Assembly (NCBI GenBank): GCA_049679255.1
Contig: JBAUFS010000124.1
Location: 1-64,000 of the forward strand
Source of the DNA: Rhabdochlamydia sp049679255
Lineage (GTDB): Bacteria; Chlamydiota; Chlamydiia; Chlamydiales; Rhabdochlamydiaceae
Direction: 5' to 3'
Length of the DNA stretch: 64,000 nt
Under the pieces are notes generated by a model that saw only the letters and a list, made by a program, of their open reading frames with translations, had not been told where the DNA came from and made no database searches. Below, piece by piece: positions 42,030 through 51,451 of this stretch (positions are counted from its first letter, which is position 1; every line of letters starts with the position of its first letter). A program made the translations under genes and the position numbers.

Positions 42030-42940
42030 AGCCTCTTAGTAATGACTATGACAAGAGCCTTATCCCCTTTATAGTACTTGCAGTTATCAGGCACTTTGAT
42101 CAATATCTGTTTTTCTTGATAATCAAGATAGGGATTAGCAATGATTTCAGAAAAGCGAGGGTCTATCAGCTTTGAATTAGGATCGCTTAAAAAACAAGAG
42201 AACCGCGATCCATTGCGCATATGAGAGGCTAAACAAGGCTGAAGAAAAGCAAATAAACGATCAGAGGGCCCTTGAAAGTTAAAGGGTTGTTTTTCAGAAG
42301 GCTCTTTCAAATGCATATTGTGCTTTTTTGCTAGTCTCTCGAATTGTTGCTTAGTGATTTGTTTATTGTTATAGAGTTGTTGTAGAAAAATAACCAGTTG
42401 CTCTTCTGGCTCCGATGTAACCGTTTTTACAAAATTATCCAGGTCTTGGTCGGAGTACTTTTGTGTAGAGAGGTTAGGGAATTGTTGATTAATCTCTTTA
42501 ATAAGCAATTCAGCTTGTTTTACAATAAGAGAAGACTCTTGGCTTTCTTTTTCTATTTTTTCTAAATACTGCTGACTTTCTAAGGGATAATCGTCAAAAA
42601 AAATACAATCGAATACTCCTAAACTTTTAAGAGCGTTTTGCCAAGTATCTTCAATAATTGTGACATGGGAATATTTTTTTGCAAAATCGCGCGCTTTTTG
42701 CGCAATTAAAGGATGGTATTCAATGATCGTATGCGATTTAGGTTTATAGGATTGAATGTGAGAGGCGGAGTATCCTAGTCCAAAACCTATTTCTAAGACA
42801 TCCCCAAAAGGCTGTAATTCATCAATACAGGCCTGCATGTAAGGTTTTTCCCATTCCATCATTACTTGAAATGTATCTTCTTTTAATAAAATTTCCTTGC
42901 CGTTTTCATCGTGATCATAGAGCATTTTGCAAAAAATCAT
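42026..42940 (-). CDS. SAM-dependent methyltransferase, guanidinoacetate-methyltransferase-like, 304 aa
   Basis: The N-terminal half has the GAMT-type Rossmann fold: MEWEKPYMQACIDELQPFGD leading into motif I LEIGFGLGYSASHIQSY, an acidic end of strand 2 (TIIEYHP), and FDCIFFDDYPLE at the strand 4 position. The C-terminal end (YKGDKALVIVITKRL) resembles the closing strands of GAMT. Between them (residues about 130-215) is an inserted helical segment of 80 or more residues not usual in the family. The start has AGGA nine bases upstream. It is divergent from sctC across 140 bases, and its tail overlaps the paralog array. Substrate unknown; it would use the SAM made by MetK. Confidence 0.8.
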   Translation of the reverse strand: MIFCKMLYDHDENGKEILLKEDTFQVMMEWEKPYMQACIDELQPFGDVLEIGFGLGYSASHIQSYKPKSHTIIEYHPLIAQKARDFAKKYSHVTIIEDTWQNALKSLGVFDCIFFDDYPLESQQYLEKIEKESQESSLIVKQAELLIKEINQQFPNLSTQKYSDQDLDNFVKTVTSEPEEQLVIFLQQLYNNKQITKQQFERLAKKHNMHLKEPSEKQPFNFQGPSDRLFAFLQPCLASHMRNGSRFSCFLSDPNSKLIDPRFSEIIANPYLDYQEKQILIKVPDNCKYYKGDKALVIVITKRL

Positions 42941-43080
42941 AGTAATTCCTAGTTTATTAAGGCCTATTGCATAAACAGCCGTTTACAATAAACCAAACAG
43001 TATTTTAGGATTCGTTACAAGCTATTTTATCTTTTGTATAGCTCCTTGTAAAAGGGTCATAACCGGAGTCTCCTTAAGCT

Positions 43081-46000
43081 ATGAAAGAATTTCGATCTCA
43101 CTTTTGTTACAAAATCACTTTGTGTGCACTGCCATTTTCTACTATTGCCTATACTTTAGATACTGCTAATACAGATCCTATTGCGTACAAACTAGAAAAT
43201 TCTAAAGCCCTTATCTATTCAGATAAGGATACGTATACCATTAATTTCAATAACGTATCTATTATCGAATTAATTCGTTTTGCAAGCAAAATCACAAATT
43301 TAAATTTTGTTTTCGAAGAATCAGAACTGCAATTTACTGTTACTGTTGTTTCTGAAGAACCCGTATCTGCTAAAAATGTGATGTCTGTTTTAATACAGGT
43401 ACTACGCGTACATGACTTAAATCTAGTGGAGCAAGATAAAAATATCCTGATCACTTCTAGCAAAAGAGTGCATCAAATCCCACCCATTATTTCTCAAGAT
43501 CGCCCTCCCTCTAAAATAGAACCTGCAGCTTTAGTAACACGTGTATTTCGAATCAAAAATGCAAATATCAATACGGTTGCAAGTATTCTTAAACCAATGG
43601 TATCCGATGCAGCTTTAATTGAAATGTCACCAGAGACAAAGCAATTAATTGTAACCGACATTGCTGCAAACATAGAGCAAATCAGTACCCTTTTAAGCAG
43701 TTTAGATGCTCCACATAGTCCCTTAGAAATTGATTCCTACAATGCAAGAAAATTGCCTCTGGATCAGTTAATTCTTTTAACTCAGCAAATTATCGCTCCT
43801 TTTGTTGAATCAAATCCGATCATTTTCGTTCCCCAATTAGAGTCGCATACGATTTATATCGTTTCCACGCCCTATTTAATTGAAAAAGCTATGGAAATTA
43901 TGGAAGACTTGGATGTCACTTCACAAGCAGCTCTTTCTATAAAACCTGGCTTGAGAAAAGTATTTCTCTATAAAGCCAAGAACCGCACAGTTAACGAACT
44001 AAAAAAAGAATTAGAACAAATAAGTTCTGAGCTTAAACAAACAGGGAGCTCTCCTATATTAGCTTCTGCTATTTTTGGTGTTCAAGTTTTGCGTGACTCT
44101 AATTCTTTATTGTTTGTAATTGATGATCAAAGCATTGCTAAGCTACAGGATATTTTAGCAAAACTAGATACCCCTGTTCTTACAAAAACGGGAAAGAGCT
44201 CTTTCTTCATCTATAAAATTGAACACGCCGAAGAGCCCCAAATAGCAACCTCTTTGCACCAAATGCTAGAACATCTTCAAGCTTCTCCTCATCCTGATTC
44301 AGATCTTGTCGATGTGATTAAAAGCATGAAATGGATCAAGGAAACCAATTCTCTGGTATTCACAGGAACAAAGTCTGCTTTAAGACAGATAGAAACCATT
44401 TTACCCACTTTTGATATTGCACCTCATGAGGCGCACCCTAATAAAAAAACACCTCCTAAATCCAATTATTTTGTCTATAAACCGGTATATCGCCACCCAG
44501 AAGAATTAGAAAAAGCTTTAAAAGATATGAGTCATGCTCTTAAAACAGGCGGCTTAGTCGATAAATCCTTTTTAGCCGCTGTAGCCACTATGCAATGGGT
44601 TGAGAGCACAAAGTCTTTAGTGTTCACTGGCGATCCAGACTCGCTAGAAAAAATCCAAACACTCTTAGTTTCTTTGGACAATAACGAAGGGTATCCTGCA
44701 GGAGCTTCCTCTTTTTCTATTTACAAACCCAAATATGTCCCTGCAGAAGAGATCCAAGCAGCACTCGTCGATCTAGCTTTTGATCTAAAAGAATCAGGAT
44801 TAAACGATCCTAAATTATTAAAAACCCTATCCTCTGTGCGCTATGTCGCAGCTACTAAATCTTTTGTATTTGCAGCAGATCAAGAAACCCTTGCTAAAGT
44901 ACAATCTCTACTCGATAGCATAGATGTTGCCAATGCTTCTGGATCCATCCAACATGTGGGCAATGTTACGTTTTTTGTCTATAACATCCAAAACACCACT
45001 GCTACGCAATTAATCGCTTCCCTTAAAAACTTTGCAGCCCAATTGGAAAAATCTACATTGCCCGATAAAAGTCTTGCAGAAACCCTAGAGAAAGTGCGCT
45101 GGATTAAAGAGACAAACTCTCTTTTATTTACAGGAACAGAGCAAACTCTTGAGCGTGTACAACAATTAGCGCAAAACTTTGATCTATCTAAAGGAGGCAA
45201 ACCACAAATCCCCAATGAGCGTAAGGCAAGCACCTTTACCACCTATACTCCCAAATTTGTTAACGGAGATGATCTGATTGAGATCCTGCAAGAATTTATG
45301 AATAATTTAATCAGTGCAGGAGTTTCAGATACCTCTCTATTTGATGCCATTAACAATTTAAAATGGATTCCTAAAACCTCTATTCTCTTAATTTCTGGAG
45401 AACCTACAGCTATTCAAAGAATAGAAGGATTGCTCCAAAAATTTGATATCCCTGGTCAATCCACTGCAAATCCAGCGATTGAATCGATTGACAATACGAG
45501 CTTTTTGGTCTACAAATTGCAGTTTCACGGCGGAGACGATATTCAAATTGCCCTAAAGCAAGTAGTGGCTAGTTTAGCTAAATCCTCCGGAGAGTCCTCT
45601 GCACTAGCTGATGCTGTCAGCTCTTTGCAATGGATTAAAGTAACCAATTCCCTCCTTAGCACAGGACAAGAGGGCATCTTAATTAAGCTCAAAGAACTCA
45701 TCCAAAATTTAGATACGCCTCTTAAACAAGTATTTATCGAAGTGCTTGTCATTGAAACGCGTTTAAACAACGCGCAAAACTTCGGTTTGCAATGGGGCAG
45801 TCAAATGCAGTATTTAAATAAAGCAACAGTTGGTTTTGGAAATTTCCCTGGAGGAACACCTTTAGTACAAAGCCAAGCCCCGCAAGGCTTTTCTTCAACT
45901 CTTAAATCAATCAATGCGAAGACTACCCCAGCAGGTGGAATGGTCCCTTTTACTAATGGTTTTGATCTAGGAGTCATTGGCGATATTATTATGCATAAAG

Positions 46001-46674
46001 GGAAATCCTTTATTTCTTTGGGTAGTTTGGTTAATGCACTACAAACAGATGTAGATACGACAATTGTGATGAATCCTAAAATCATCACACAAGACAATCG
46101 CCAATCCAATATCTTTGTCGGACAAAATGTTCCTTTTACCGGAGCCATTGTAACGAATAGCTCCAATAATACAGTTACCACTTCGAACGTGGAGTATCGA
46201 GATATAGGAGTCAATCTAACGATTACCCCTATACTAGGCGATAACGATATGGTTACCTTAGATATCGTGCATGACATTACAGAATTAGTAAATACTGTTG
46301 GCAGTGTAAGCAATGCACAATTAACAGGCATTCAAACCTCGCATACACATATGGATACTAGGGTGCACGTCCCTAATAATCACTTTGTGATTTTAAGCGG
46401 AATGATTCAAAATGCTAAAGTTCGTCTCAAAACAGGTCTTCCCTGTTTAGGAGGTTTACCTGTGATTGGTGTTTTATTTAGCGAAAATGATCGTAATCTG
46501 GCAAAATCTAACGTAATCATTTTTGTTAGACCACAAATTATTAATTCCTATGATGAATATAAAAAAGTTACCGAACATCAAGAATGGCTCTACAAAGATA
46601 GCGCTTCTTTACCGATCCTCAAAGAAGAATTTGATGAAGGGCTTGATTTGGTCAAACTTCCTGAGAATGAATAA
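43081..46674 (+). CDS. sctC: T3SS outer-membrane secretin SctC (CdsC), 1197 aa with seven tandem repeats
   Basis: Forms the outer-membrane pore of the secretion apparatus. A signal peptide covers about residues 1-24. N0/N1-like domains follow (residues 45-115, 150-215, 215-285). Residues 290-885 hold seven consecutive units of 80-90 aa, each opening with F/Y-x-x-Y-K and closing with a W/V-x-x-x-T-x-S-L-x-F-T/A-G pattern and a D-I/L helix. The secretin core (885-1170) has EVLVIETRLNNAQNFGLQWG, then VPFTG and the final GxPxLGxLPxxGxLF-type motif (GLPCLGGLPVIGVLFS). CdsC of C. trachomatis is about 920 aa, so this protein is longer by some three repeats. It overlaps the next gene by eight bases. 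Confidence 0.95.
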   Translation: MKEFRSHFCYKITLCALPFSTIAYTLDTANTDPIAYKLENSKALIYSDKDTYTINFNNVSIIELIRFASKITNLNFVFEESELQFTVTVVSEEPVSAKNVMSVLIQVLRVHDLNLVEQDKNILITSSKRVHQIPPIISQDRPPSKIEPAALVTRVFRIKNANINTVASILKPMVSDAALIEMSPETKQLIVTDIAANIEQISTLLSSLDAPHSPLEIDSYNARKLPLDQLILLTQQIIAPFVESNPIIFVPQLESHTIYIVSTPYLIEKAMEIMEDLDVTSQAALSIKPGLRKVFLYKAKNRTVNELKKELEQISSELKQTGSSPILASAIFGVQVLRDSNSLLFVIDDQSIAKLQDILAKLDTPVLTKTGKSSFFIYKIEHAEEPQIATSLHQMLEHLQASPHPDSDLVDVIKSMKWIKETNSLVFTGTKSALRQIETILPTFDIAPHEAHPNKKTPPKSNYFVYKPVYRHPEELEKALKDMSHALKTGGLVDKSFLAAVATMQWVESTKSLVFTGDPDSLEKIQTLLVSLDNNEGYPAGASSFSIYKPKYVPAEEIQAALVDLAFDLKESGLNDPKLLKTLSSVRYVAATKSFVFAADQETLAKVQSLLDSIDVANASGSIQHVGNVTFFVYNIQNTTATQLIASLKNFAAQLEKSTLPDKSLAETLEKVRWIKETNSLLFTGTEQTLERVQQLAQNFDLSKGGKPQIPNERKASTFTTYTPKFVNGDDLIEILQEFMNNLISAGVSDTSLFDAINNLKWIPKTSILLISGEPTAIQRIEGLLQKFDIPGQSTANPAIESIDNTSFLVYKLQFHGGDDIQIALKQVVASLAKSSGESSALADAVSSLQWIKVTNSLLSTGQEGILIKLKELIQNLDTPLKQVFIEVLVIETRLNNAQNFGLQWGSQMQYLNKATVGFGNFPGGTPLVQSQAPQGFSSTLKSINAKTTPAGGMVPFTNGFDLGVIGDIIMHKGKSFISLGSLVNALQTDVDTTIVMNPKIITQDNRQSNIFVGQNVPFTGAIVTNSSNNTVTTSNVEYRDIGVNLTITPILGDNDMVTLDIVHDITELVNTVGSVSNAQLTGIQTSHTHMDTRVHVPNNHFVILSGMIQNAKVRLKTGLPCLGGLPVIGVLFSENDRNLAKSNVIIFVRPQIINSYDEYKKVTEHQEWLYKDSASLPILKEEFDEGLDLVKLPENE

Positions 46675-47617
46675 ACTTTGTTTATACATTCTCTTTTTAT
46701 CCAGCTTATCTAGTTGTTATAAAAGGGTCTCTGACGAGATAGAACCTGTGCTTCAATATTCTGTGCATGATCGCTATATAAAATCGCTTCCTTCTGCATT
46801 TGAAGCTCTATCTCACGATGAAAAACTAGCCGACTGGGGCAAAGAGATGCGGATTGCATTAGGCTTTGCCAAAGAATGCGACCTTTATCAAGCTATTACA
46901 GCCTTTAAAAGAGCAGAGATCCTACTCTCTTGCTCTGATAGTCCTCGTCTTTTGCAAATACAATACGGGATCCTTATCTGCTACTACATGGGTCAGAAAT
47001 ACGATCAAGCCATTGCTACTTTCCAAAATAGTAGTCTTACACGTGTCTCTACAGAATTCGCACCCTTACACGACCTCCTAGTTGTTCTCTACGATTGCTA
47101 TATTCAAACCAATCAATTAACTCAAGCCGATCATATTCTGCAGTTATTTAATCAGTACTTTCCTGATCAATCGATGGATCTATATTTATCTAAGTCTTTT
47201 ATGACAGCTGACTTTTCCGCTTTAAGCCTTATTGAAGAGAGTCCTCCTCCAAGGTCTTATTTAAGCGATTTTTTGCAAGAGTACCAAATACATAAAAAGT
47301 CCGTTGGCAAGGCACAACTGCTAAATGCTCTTTTGCCAGGCTCTGGTTATTTGTATTTAGGGCAAAAACAATCCGCTTTAACCGCTTTTTTACTCAATGG
47401 GTTATTTATTGCTGCCTCTGTCTATTGTTTTGATCATGGTAACATCGCAGCTGGAGTGATCTTTACAAGTTTTGAAGCCGGATGGTATTTTGGAGGAGTG
47501 TATGGCGCAGGCCTAGAGGCTAAATGCTATAATGAAAGACTCTATGAAACCTTAGGTTGCCATTTGATGAGAGAACAACGTTTATTTCCTATGTTGATGC
47601 TTAAATATGCTTTTTAG
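46667..47617 (+). CDS. Lipoprotein with TPR-like region and C-terminal membrane segments, 316 aa
   Basis: A lipoprotein signal (LSSLSSC) places the acylated cysteine at residue 17. Residues 60-190 are helical pairs with TPR-like AITAFKRAEILL and AIATFQNSSL segments. Residues 215-290 contain a GKAQLLNALLPGSGYLYLGQK segment and two membrane stretches (ALTAFLLNGLFIAASVY and AAGVIFTSFEAGWYFGGVYGAG). The start at 46667 overlaps the sctC stop by eight bases, so it is coupled to the secretin; a longer frame to 46523 lies in sctC and is rejected. A pilotin for the secretin would fit a lipoprotein in this position, but the C-terminal membrane part argues for a wider role. It is followed, with overlap, by the yidD-like gene. 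Confidence 0.8.
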   Translation: MNKLCLYILFLSSLSSCYKRVSDEIEPVLQYSVHDRYIKSLPSAFEALSHDEKLADWGKEMRIALGFAKECDLYQAITAFKRAEILLSCSDSPRLLQIQYGILICYYMGQKYDQAIATFQNSSLTRVSTEFAPLHDLLVVLYDCYIQTNQLTQADHILQLFNQYFPDQSMDLYLSKSFMTADFSALSLIEESPPPRSYLSDFLQEYQIHKKSVGKAQLLNALLPGSGYLYLGQKQSALTAFLLNGLFIAASVYCFDHGNIAAGVIFTSFEAGWYFGGVYGAGLEAKCYNERLYETLGCHLMREQRLFPMLMLKYAF

Positions 47618-47993
47618 ATTACTGCTTCTTTTATTTCCTTTTTGTGTGTATGCACTACCAGGCTACTTTGAGCCATGGGGTAAAGACGCAGATCTCATTT
47701 TCCCGCAGCCAAAAAAAACAGAGCCTACTTCTTCTTCTCTACCTGTATATGTAGCGGAAAAAGTGATTTGGTTTCATCAGCATATTCTATCGCCAGTAGA
47801 TGGACCAAGAAGCCACTTTTATCCTTCTTCTTCTAGCTATATGAAACAGGCCATGCAAAAACATGGCTTTATACTTGGCTTTTTTTTAGGCTGTGATCGT
47901 CTGCAAAGAGAGAACAGCGATCCTTGGATCTATCGCTGTATTGAGATGGATCGAAAGCTTATCAAATACAACCCTGTGCCTCATTCAAAATAA
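47607..47993 (+). CDS. yidD: YidD-like protein, 128 aa
   Basis: YidD family members assist membrane-protein insertion near YidC. The signature is present in the middle: VIWFHQHILSPVDGPRSHFYPSSSSYMKQAMQKHG, given here by its key parts (the S-P-x-x-G-P-R and F-Y-P-S-S-S-x-Y elements), followed by GFFLGCDRL. Unlike typical YidD (about 75 aa) it has an N-terminal extension with a signal-like hydrophobic start (LLLLLFPFCVYAL). The family's usual cysteine in the CSxY motif is Ser here. It overlaps the lipoprotein gene by 11 bases and converges with der. It is translated as part of the sctC transcript. Confidence 0.8.
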   Translation: MLFRLLLLLFPFCVYALPGYFEPWGKDADLIFPQPKKTEPTSSSLPVYVAEKVIWFHQHILSPVDGPRSHFYPSSSSYMKQAMQKHGFILGFFLGCDRLQRENSDPWIYRCIEMDRKLIKYNPVPHSK

Positions 47994-49390
47994 GAAGAGT
48001 CCATTTTTTCTAAATCCAGCTCTTCTTCTTCTAAATCAATGCTTTGTTTTTCTAATTGAGGATTTAATGGGGCTAATTTTTTTTCTTTACGCCCTCTTAG
48101 AATAAATTCAATCGGAGAGCCTAAAAATCCATATTGCAGACGAAACTGATTAATTAAATATTTTTTATAGGAATCAAGCATCAATTCAGGTTTATTGACA
48201 AATAGAACAAAACGAGGAGGCTGCACGCCAATTTGCGCCATATAATAAATGCGCAATCGCTTTCCATCGATCATGGGAGGATGATATTTTTGCACAACTT
48301 GTTCGACAAACTTATTTAGCTGCCCTGTTGTCACACGACGCAATTGTTGCTCGTGCACTTTAGCAACTGCATGGAAAATCTTCTCGATGTTCCTTCCTGT
48401 TTCTGCAGAAGTAAATAATAAGGGGCAATGAGTTAGAAAAGGCACATCAATGGCAAAACTCTTCTGACAATGTTCCATCCGGAATCCTTTTACAAGGTCC
48501 CATTTATTAAACACTAAAACACAACCTTTACCTAAAGCAGCGATCTCATTAGCAATGCGTTTTTCTTGTGTGCTAATCCCCTTTTCTGCATCGATCACGA
48601 GTACACATATATCTGCTCGATCCATTGCTCTTTCGGTGCGCAGAGCTGCAAATTTATCCACTACTTCTTTTTCTGATTTTTTTTTGCGAATACCTGCTGT
48701 ATCGATTAAGGTAAATAGCTGATCTTCTAATTGAATCTCCACATCGATAGAATCGCGCGTAGTACCTGCAATGGGACTGACCACACACCTTGCTTCTTTA
48801 GTTAAGTAGTTTACAATGGTAGATTTACCAACATTAGGACGACCAATAATCGCAGTACCGATTCCCTTTGTCTCTTTAATTGCCTGATCAGGGAAGCTTA
48901 CCCCAAGAAATGCTACTTCTAATAATTCTGCAATCTGAAACTTTTGTATAGCAGAAACTGCAACAATGTCTTTAATCCCTAAGGAGTGAAATTCATAGAT
49001 TGCTTGGGCTTTAGAAAAGTCATCTACTTTATTAACAGCTAAAACAACCTTTTTTTTAGTGCGCAATAAAAGCTTTGCTACATATTCATCTAAAAGTGTA
49101 ACTCCCACAGTGAAATCTACCACCATGATCAATACATCAGCCTCTTCAATAGCAGTCTCCGCTTGACGACGGATCTCTTCTTGGAAAACAATCTTCTGAT
49201 CAGAATGAATTCCACCCGTATCGATTACCTCAAAACGCTGGCCAAAAAGATCCGCTTCAGCATATAGACGATCACGCGTTATCCCCTCTGCTTCGTCTAC
49301 GATGGCAATTCTTTTTTTGCAAATTGCATTAAATAAGGCAGATTTTCCGACATTTGGACGCCCCACTAGAGCTAGTTGTATTGTTTTCAT
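47981..49390 (-). CDS. der: Ribosome-assembly GTPase Der (EngA)
   Basis: Essential GTPase for 50S ribosome maturation. Two tandem G domains: the first with GRPNVGKSALFN at residue 9, DTGGIH and NKVDD; the second with GRPNVGKSTIVN near 185, DTAGIRKK and NKWDL. The C-terminal KH-like domain ends in LRGRKEKK. It is 469 aa, the usual length. Its tail overlaps the convergent yidD-like gene by 13 bases. No anomalies seen. Confidence 0.97.
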   Translation of the reverse strand: MKTIQLALVGRPNVGKSALFNAICKKRIAIVDEAEGITRDRLYAEADLFGQRFEVIDTGGIHSDQKIVFQEEIRRQAETAIEEADVLIMVVDFTVGVTLLDEYVAKLLLRTKKKVVLAVNKVDDFSKAQAIYEFHSLGIKDIVAVSAIQKFQIAELLEVAFLGVSFPDQAIKETKGIGTAIIGRPNVGKSTIVNYLTKEARCVVSPIAGTTRDSIDVEIQLEDQLFTLIDTAGIRKKKSEKEVVDKFAALRTERAMDRADICVLVIDAEKGISTQEKRIANEIAALGKGCVLVFNKWDLVKGFRMEHCQKSFAIDVPFLTHCPLLFTSAETGRNIEKIFHAVAKVHEQQLRRVTTGQLNKFVEQVVQKYHPPMIDGKRLRIYYMAQIGVQPPRFVLFVNKPELMLDSYKKYLINQFRLQYGFLGSPIEFILRGRKEKKLAPLNPQLEKQSIDLEEEELDLEKMDSSYFE

Positions 49391-49552
49391 AAGCCTCTTT
49401 AAGATTTTAAGATAATCATAATAAAAAAAAGCCCATTAAAAAACCATAGATTGCGAAAGAACTAAAAAAATACTTTAGTTAAAATCCATTAAATTTTAAT
49501 GTATATTCGCAAAAATTTAAAAATGTTTAATTAAATAATAGAGCTATTTTAG

Positions 49553-50410
49553 ATGATAAATACATACAATTATTTTTATAAAAAAACTATTATGAATGTT
49601 TTTACTCTTATTGGCTCCTCTAATAAGACTCATTGCCCTCTACACCAAACCATCACTTGCCATCTATTACAGTATTTAATTTACAAAGTGCAAAAAAAAG
49701 CTTTTATCCATTTATTTCCTAGTCATTACAACGAATCTCTCTATCAGCAAAATCTTGCGCAATACGGGGTCTTTATTGCAGATCGGGGAAGAGATGAGCA
49801 TAGAAATAAATATCCCAAGCGATTTAAGGTTTTAAATAAAGCCATTGCTTCTACTGTTACCTTTTTGTTATTAAAGCCATTCAAATGGAATGCTCTTAAT
49901 AAACTGATCGTGATTCAATATTTATTTACTATTAGAGTTTCTGCTATGCAAACAACTCTTAAAATCCTTATTTTCATGCTCCAGAAGATCCATCAATATC
50001 TCCAACAAACAATGCATACTTTTTTTAAACCCAGCCTGATACCAAAACCCAATAGCCTAGCACAAAAAAATGGTAAAAGAATCAAAGATCTCCTTATAGA
50101 ACTTGAGGAAAACTTTCCTGATGCGCTTGAAAATCTAGAACAATCAACAGATCTTCTAATGGATTCGATTACATATAAAACCCCTATATACCCTACAAAG
50201 GAAAAAAATAATCCCCTACATTTTTGGGACATTGAAACAGTAAAAAAATTTTTTGAAAAATCTTCAATTTTTAATTGCCCTAATGGTTGTGGCAAAAAAT
50301 TAGAACTTGAAAATGAAGTAGATACAAATTTACAAACTAAAATTATAGAAGTGTTAGAAAAGGCATATTATTTTTCTATACTGCCTTTTAATGAAGATCT
50401 AATAAATTAA
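49553..50410 (+). CDS. CPNGCGKKL-motif protein 1, 285 aa
   Basis: Unrecognised. Pairs with the next gene. Shared features are an N-terminal CHxLxxLxYKxQ segment near residue 35, a hydrophobic helical region at 100-155 (TVTFLLLKPFKWNALNKLIVI, then a second), a linker, then PLHFWDIET and the terminal CPNGCGKKLELE followed by a helix. The CxxxC arrangement alone is half of a zinc site; the protein would need a partner cysteine pair from elsewhere or a dimer. The start may be the ATG at 49592 rather than 49553. One or two membrane passes are possible. Function unknown. Confidence 0.6.
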   Translation: MINTYNYFYKKTIMNVFTLIGSSNKTHCPLHQTITCHLLQYLIYKVQKKAFIHLFPSHYNESLYQQNLAQYGVFIADRGRDEHRNKYPKRFKVLNKAIASTVTFLLLKPFKWNALNKLIVIQYLFTIRVSAMQTTLKILIFMLQKIHQYLQQTMHTFFKPSLIPKPNSLAQKNGKRIKDLLIELEENFPDALENLEQSTDLLMDSITYKTPIYPTKEKNNPLHFWDIETVKKFFEKSSIFNCPNGCGKKLELENEVDTNLQTKIIEVLEKAYYFSILPFNEDLIN

Positions 50411-50463
50411 AATACATATTTTAATATTATACTAATAAACTTATTAAATAATCAGGTGTTATT

Positions 50464-51267
50464 ATGGTTTTATCTGTTAATAGTGTCTCTTGGACAAGTA
50501 CCATTAATTTTTTTGCACCCGTTCTAATACTTCCTTACTGCTCTAAGGCCTTCACTTGTTCTAATACTTTGGTTTGTCATGCTTTGTACAAACTAACATA
50601 CAAAATACAAGAACATGCCTTTAAATACTTTTTTCCTGAAATACCAGATCCCTTTTCAGAGCCTTCTTCTCTTGTTGTTCCAAATACTCCAAATAAGTTT
50701 GAGCCGCTAAATAGCTGTCTTACTACCAGTATTTCTTTCTTAATATTAAATCAAATAAGGGGACCTGCATTAGCTAAAGTGCTAATAAATTATCGTTTAT
50801 ATATGATAGAATTGTCTTTAGCAAATTTTGCATTTCTGACTGCTACATCCATGGTTGCCCTCCGTATTTATAAAAATCTATATCCAATACAAAAAACCCA
50901 AATGACTATAACAGAGGAAAATTTGGCAAAAGCTAAAGAAATTAAAAGTTTGATAGAAAAACTTGGTCTAGCTTTTGATGAACAAACTCTTGTAGAAGAA
51001 AACTCATATCTAATAGATCAAGTTTTGCGAGCTCTCCCATCTCTACCTATTCGAGAAAAAGACAATCCCCTACACATATGGGATATTACAGAAACAATAG
51101 ATCCTTTAATAGCAGCTGCTACAGATAAAGGTGAAGGTCCTAAATGTCCAAATGGCTGTGGTAAAAAACTAAAGCTTGAAGGTACAGTAAGTACAGATAT
51201 ACAAGATGAGATTATAAATCTGTTAAAAAAGAAGCTTGAGTCATTAGAATCTTTAAAAGAGGTATAA
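50464..51267 (+). CDS. CPNGCGKKL-motif protein 2, 267 aa
   Basis: Paralog of the gene before it, 53 bases downstream. Matching parts include CHALYKLTYKIQEHAFKYFFP, a hydrophobic helical region (SISFLILNQIRGPALAKVLI, then LSLANFAFLTATSMVAL), PLHIWDITET and CPNGCGKKLKLEGTVSTD at the end. The C-terminal motif is the best conserved part, so it is likely the functional core. AGGTG precedes the ATG by seven bases. The two may arise by local duplication and act together. They lie between der and the AbiE pair, in a lineage-specific area. Function unknown. Confidence 0.6.
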   Translation: MVLSVNSVSWTSTINFFAPVLILPYCSKAFTCSNTLVCHALYKLTYKIQEHAFKYFFPEIPDPFSEPSSLVVPNTPNKFEPLNSCLTTSISFLILNQIRGPALAKVLINYRLYMIELSLANFAFLTATSMVALRIYKNLYPIQKTQMTITEENLAKAKEIKSLIEKLGLAFDEQTLVEENSYLIDQVLRALPSLPIREKDNPLHIWDITETIDPLIAAATDKGEGPKCPNGCGKKLKLEGTVSTDIQDEIINLLKKKLESLESLKEV

Positions 51268-51451
51268 TTAAAACAATCTAGATTGTTGGGCCTAAAATAA
51301 TAGCGTCTCTTCCATTCATTAAAGAGTTAAAAACATAGAAGCTTTTTGCTTCTGTGGAGAATTGAGCATTAATGGCGAATAGGGAGCCATTTTTCTGAAT
51401 AAAGAGTCCTTAATTAGAATAGACCCTATCTTTACAATACTCTACCCCAGT

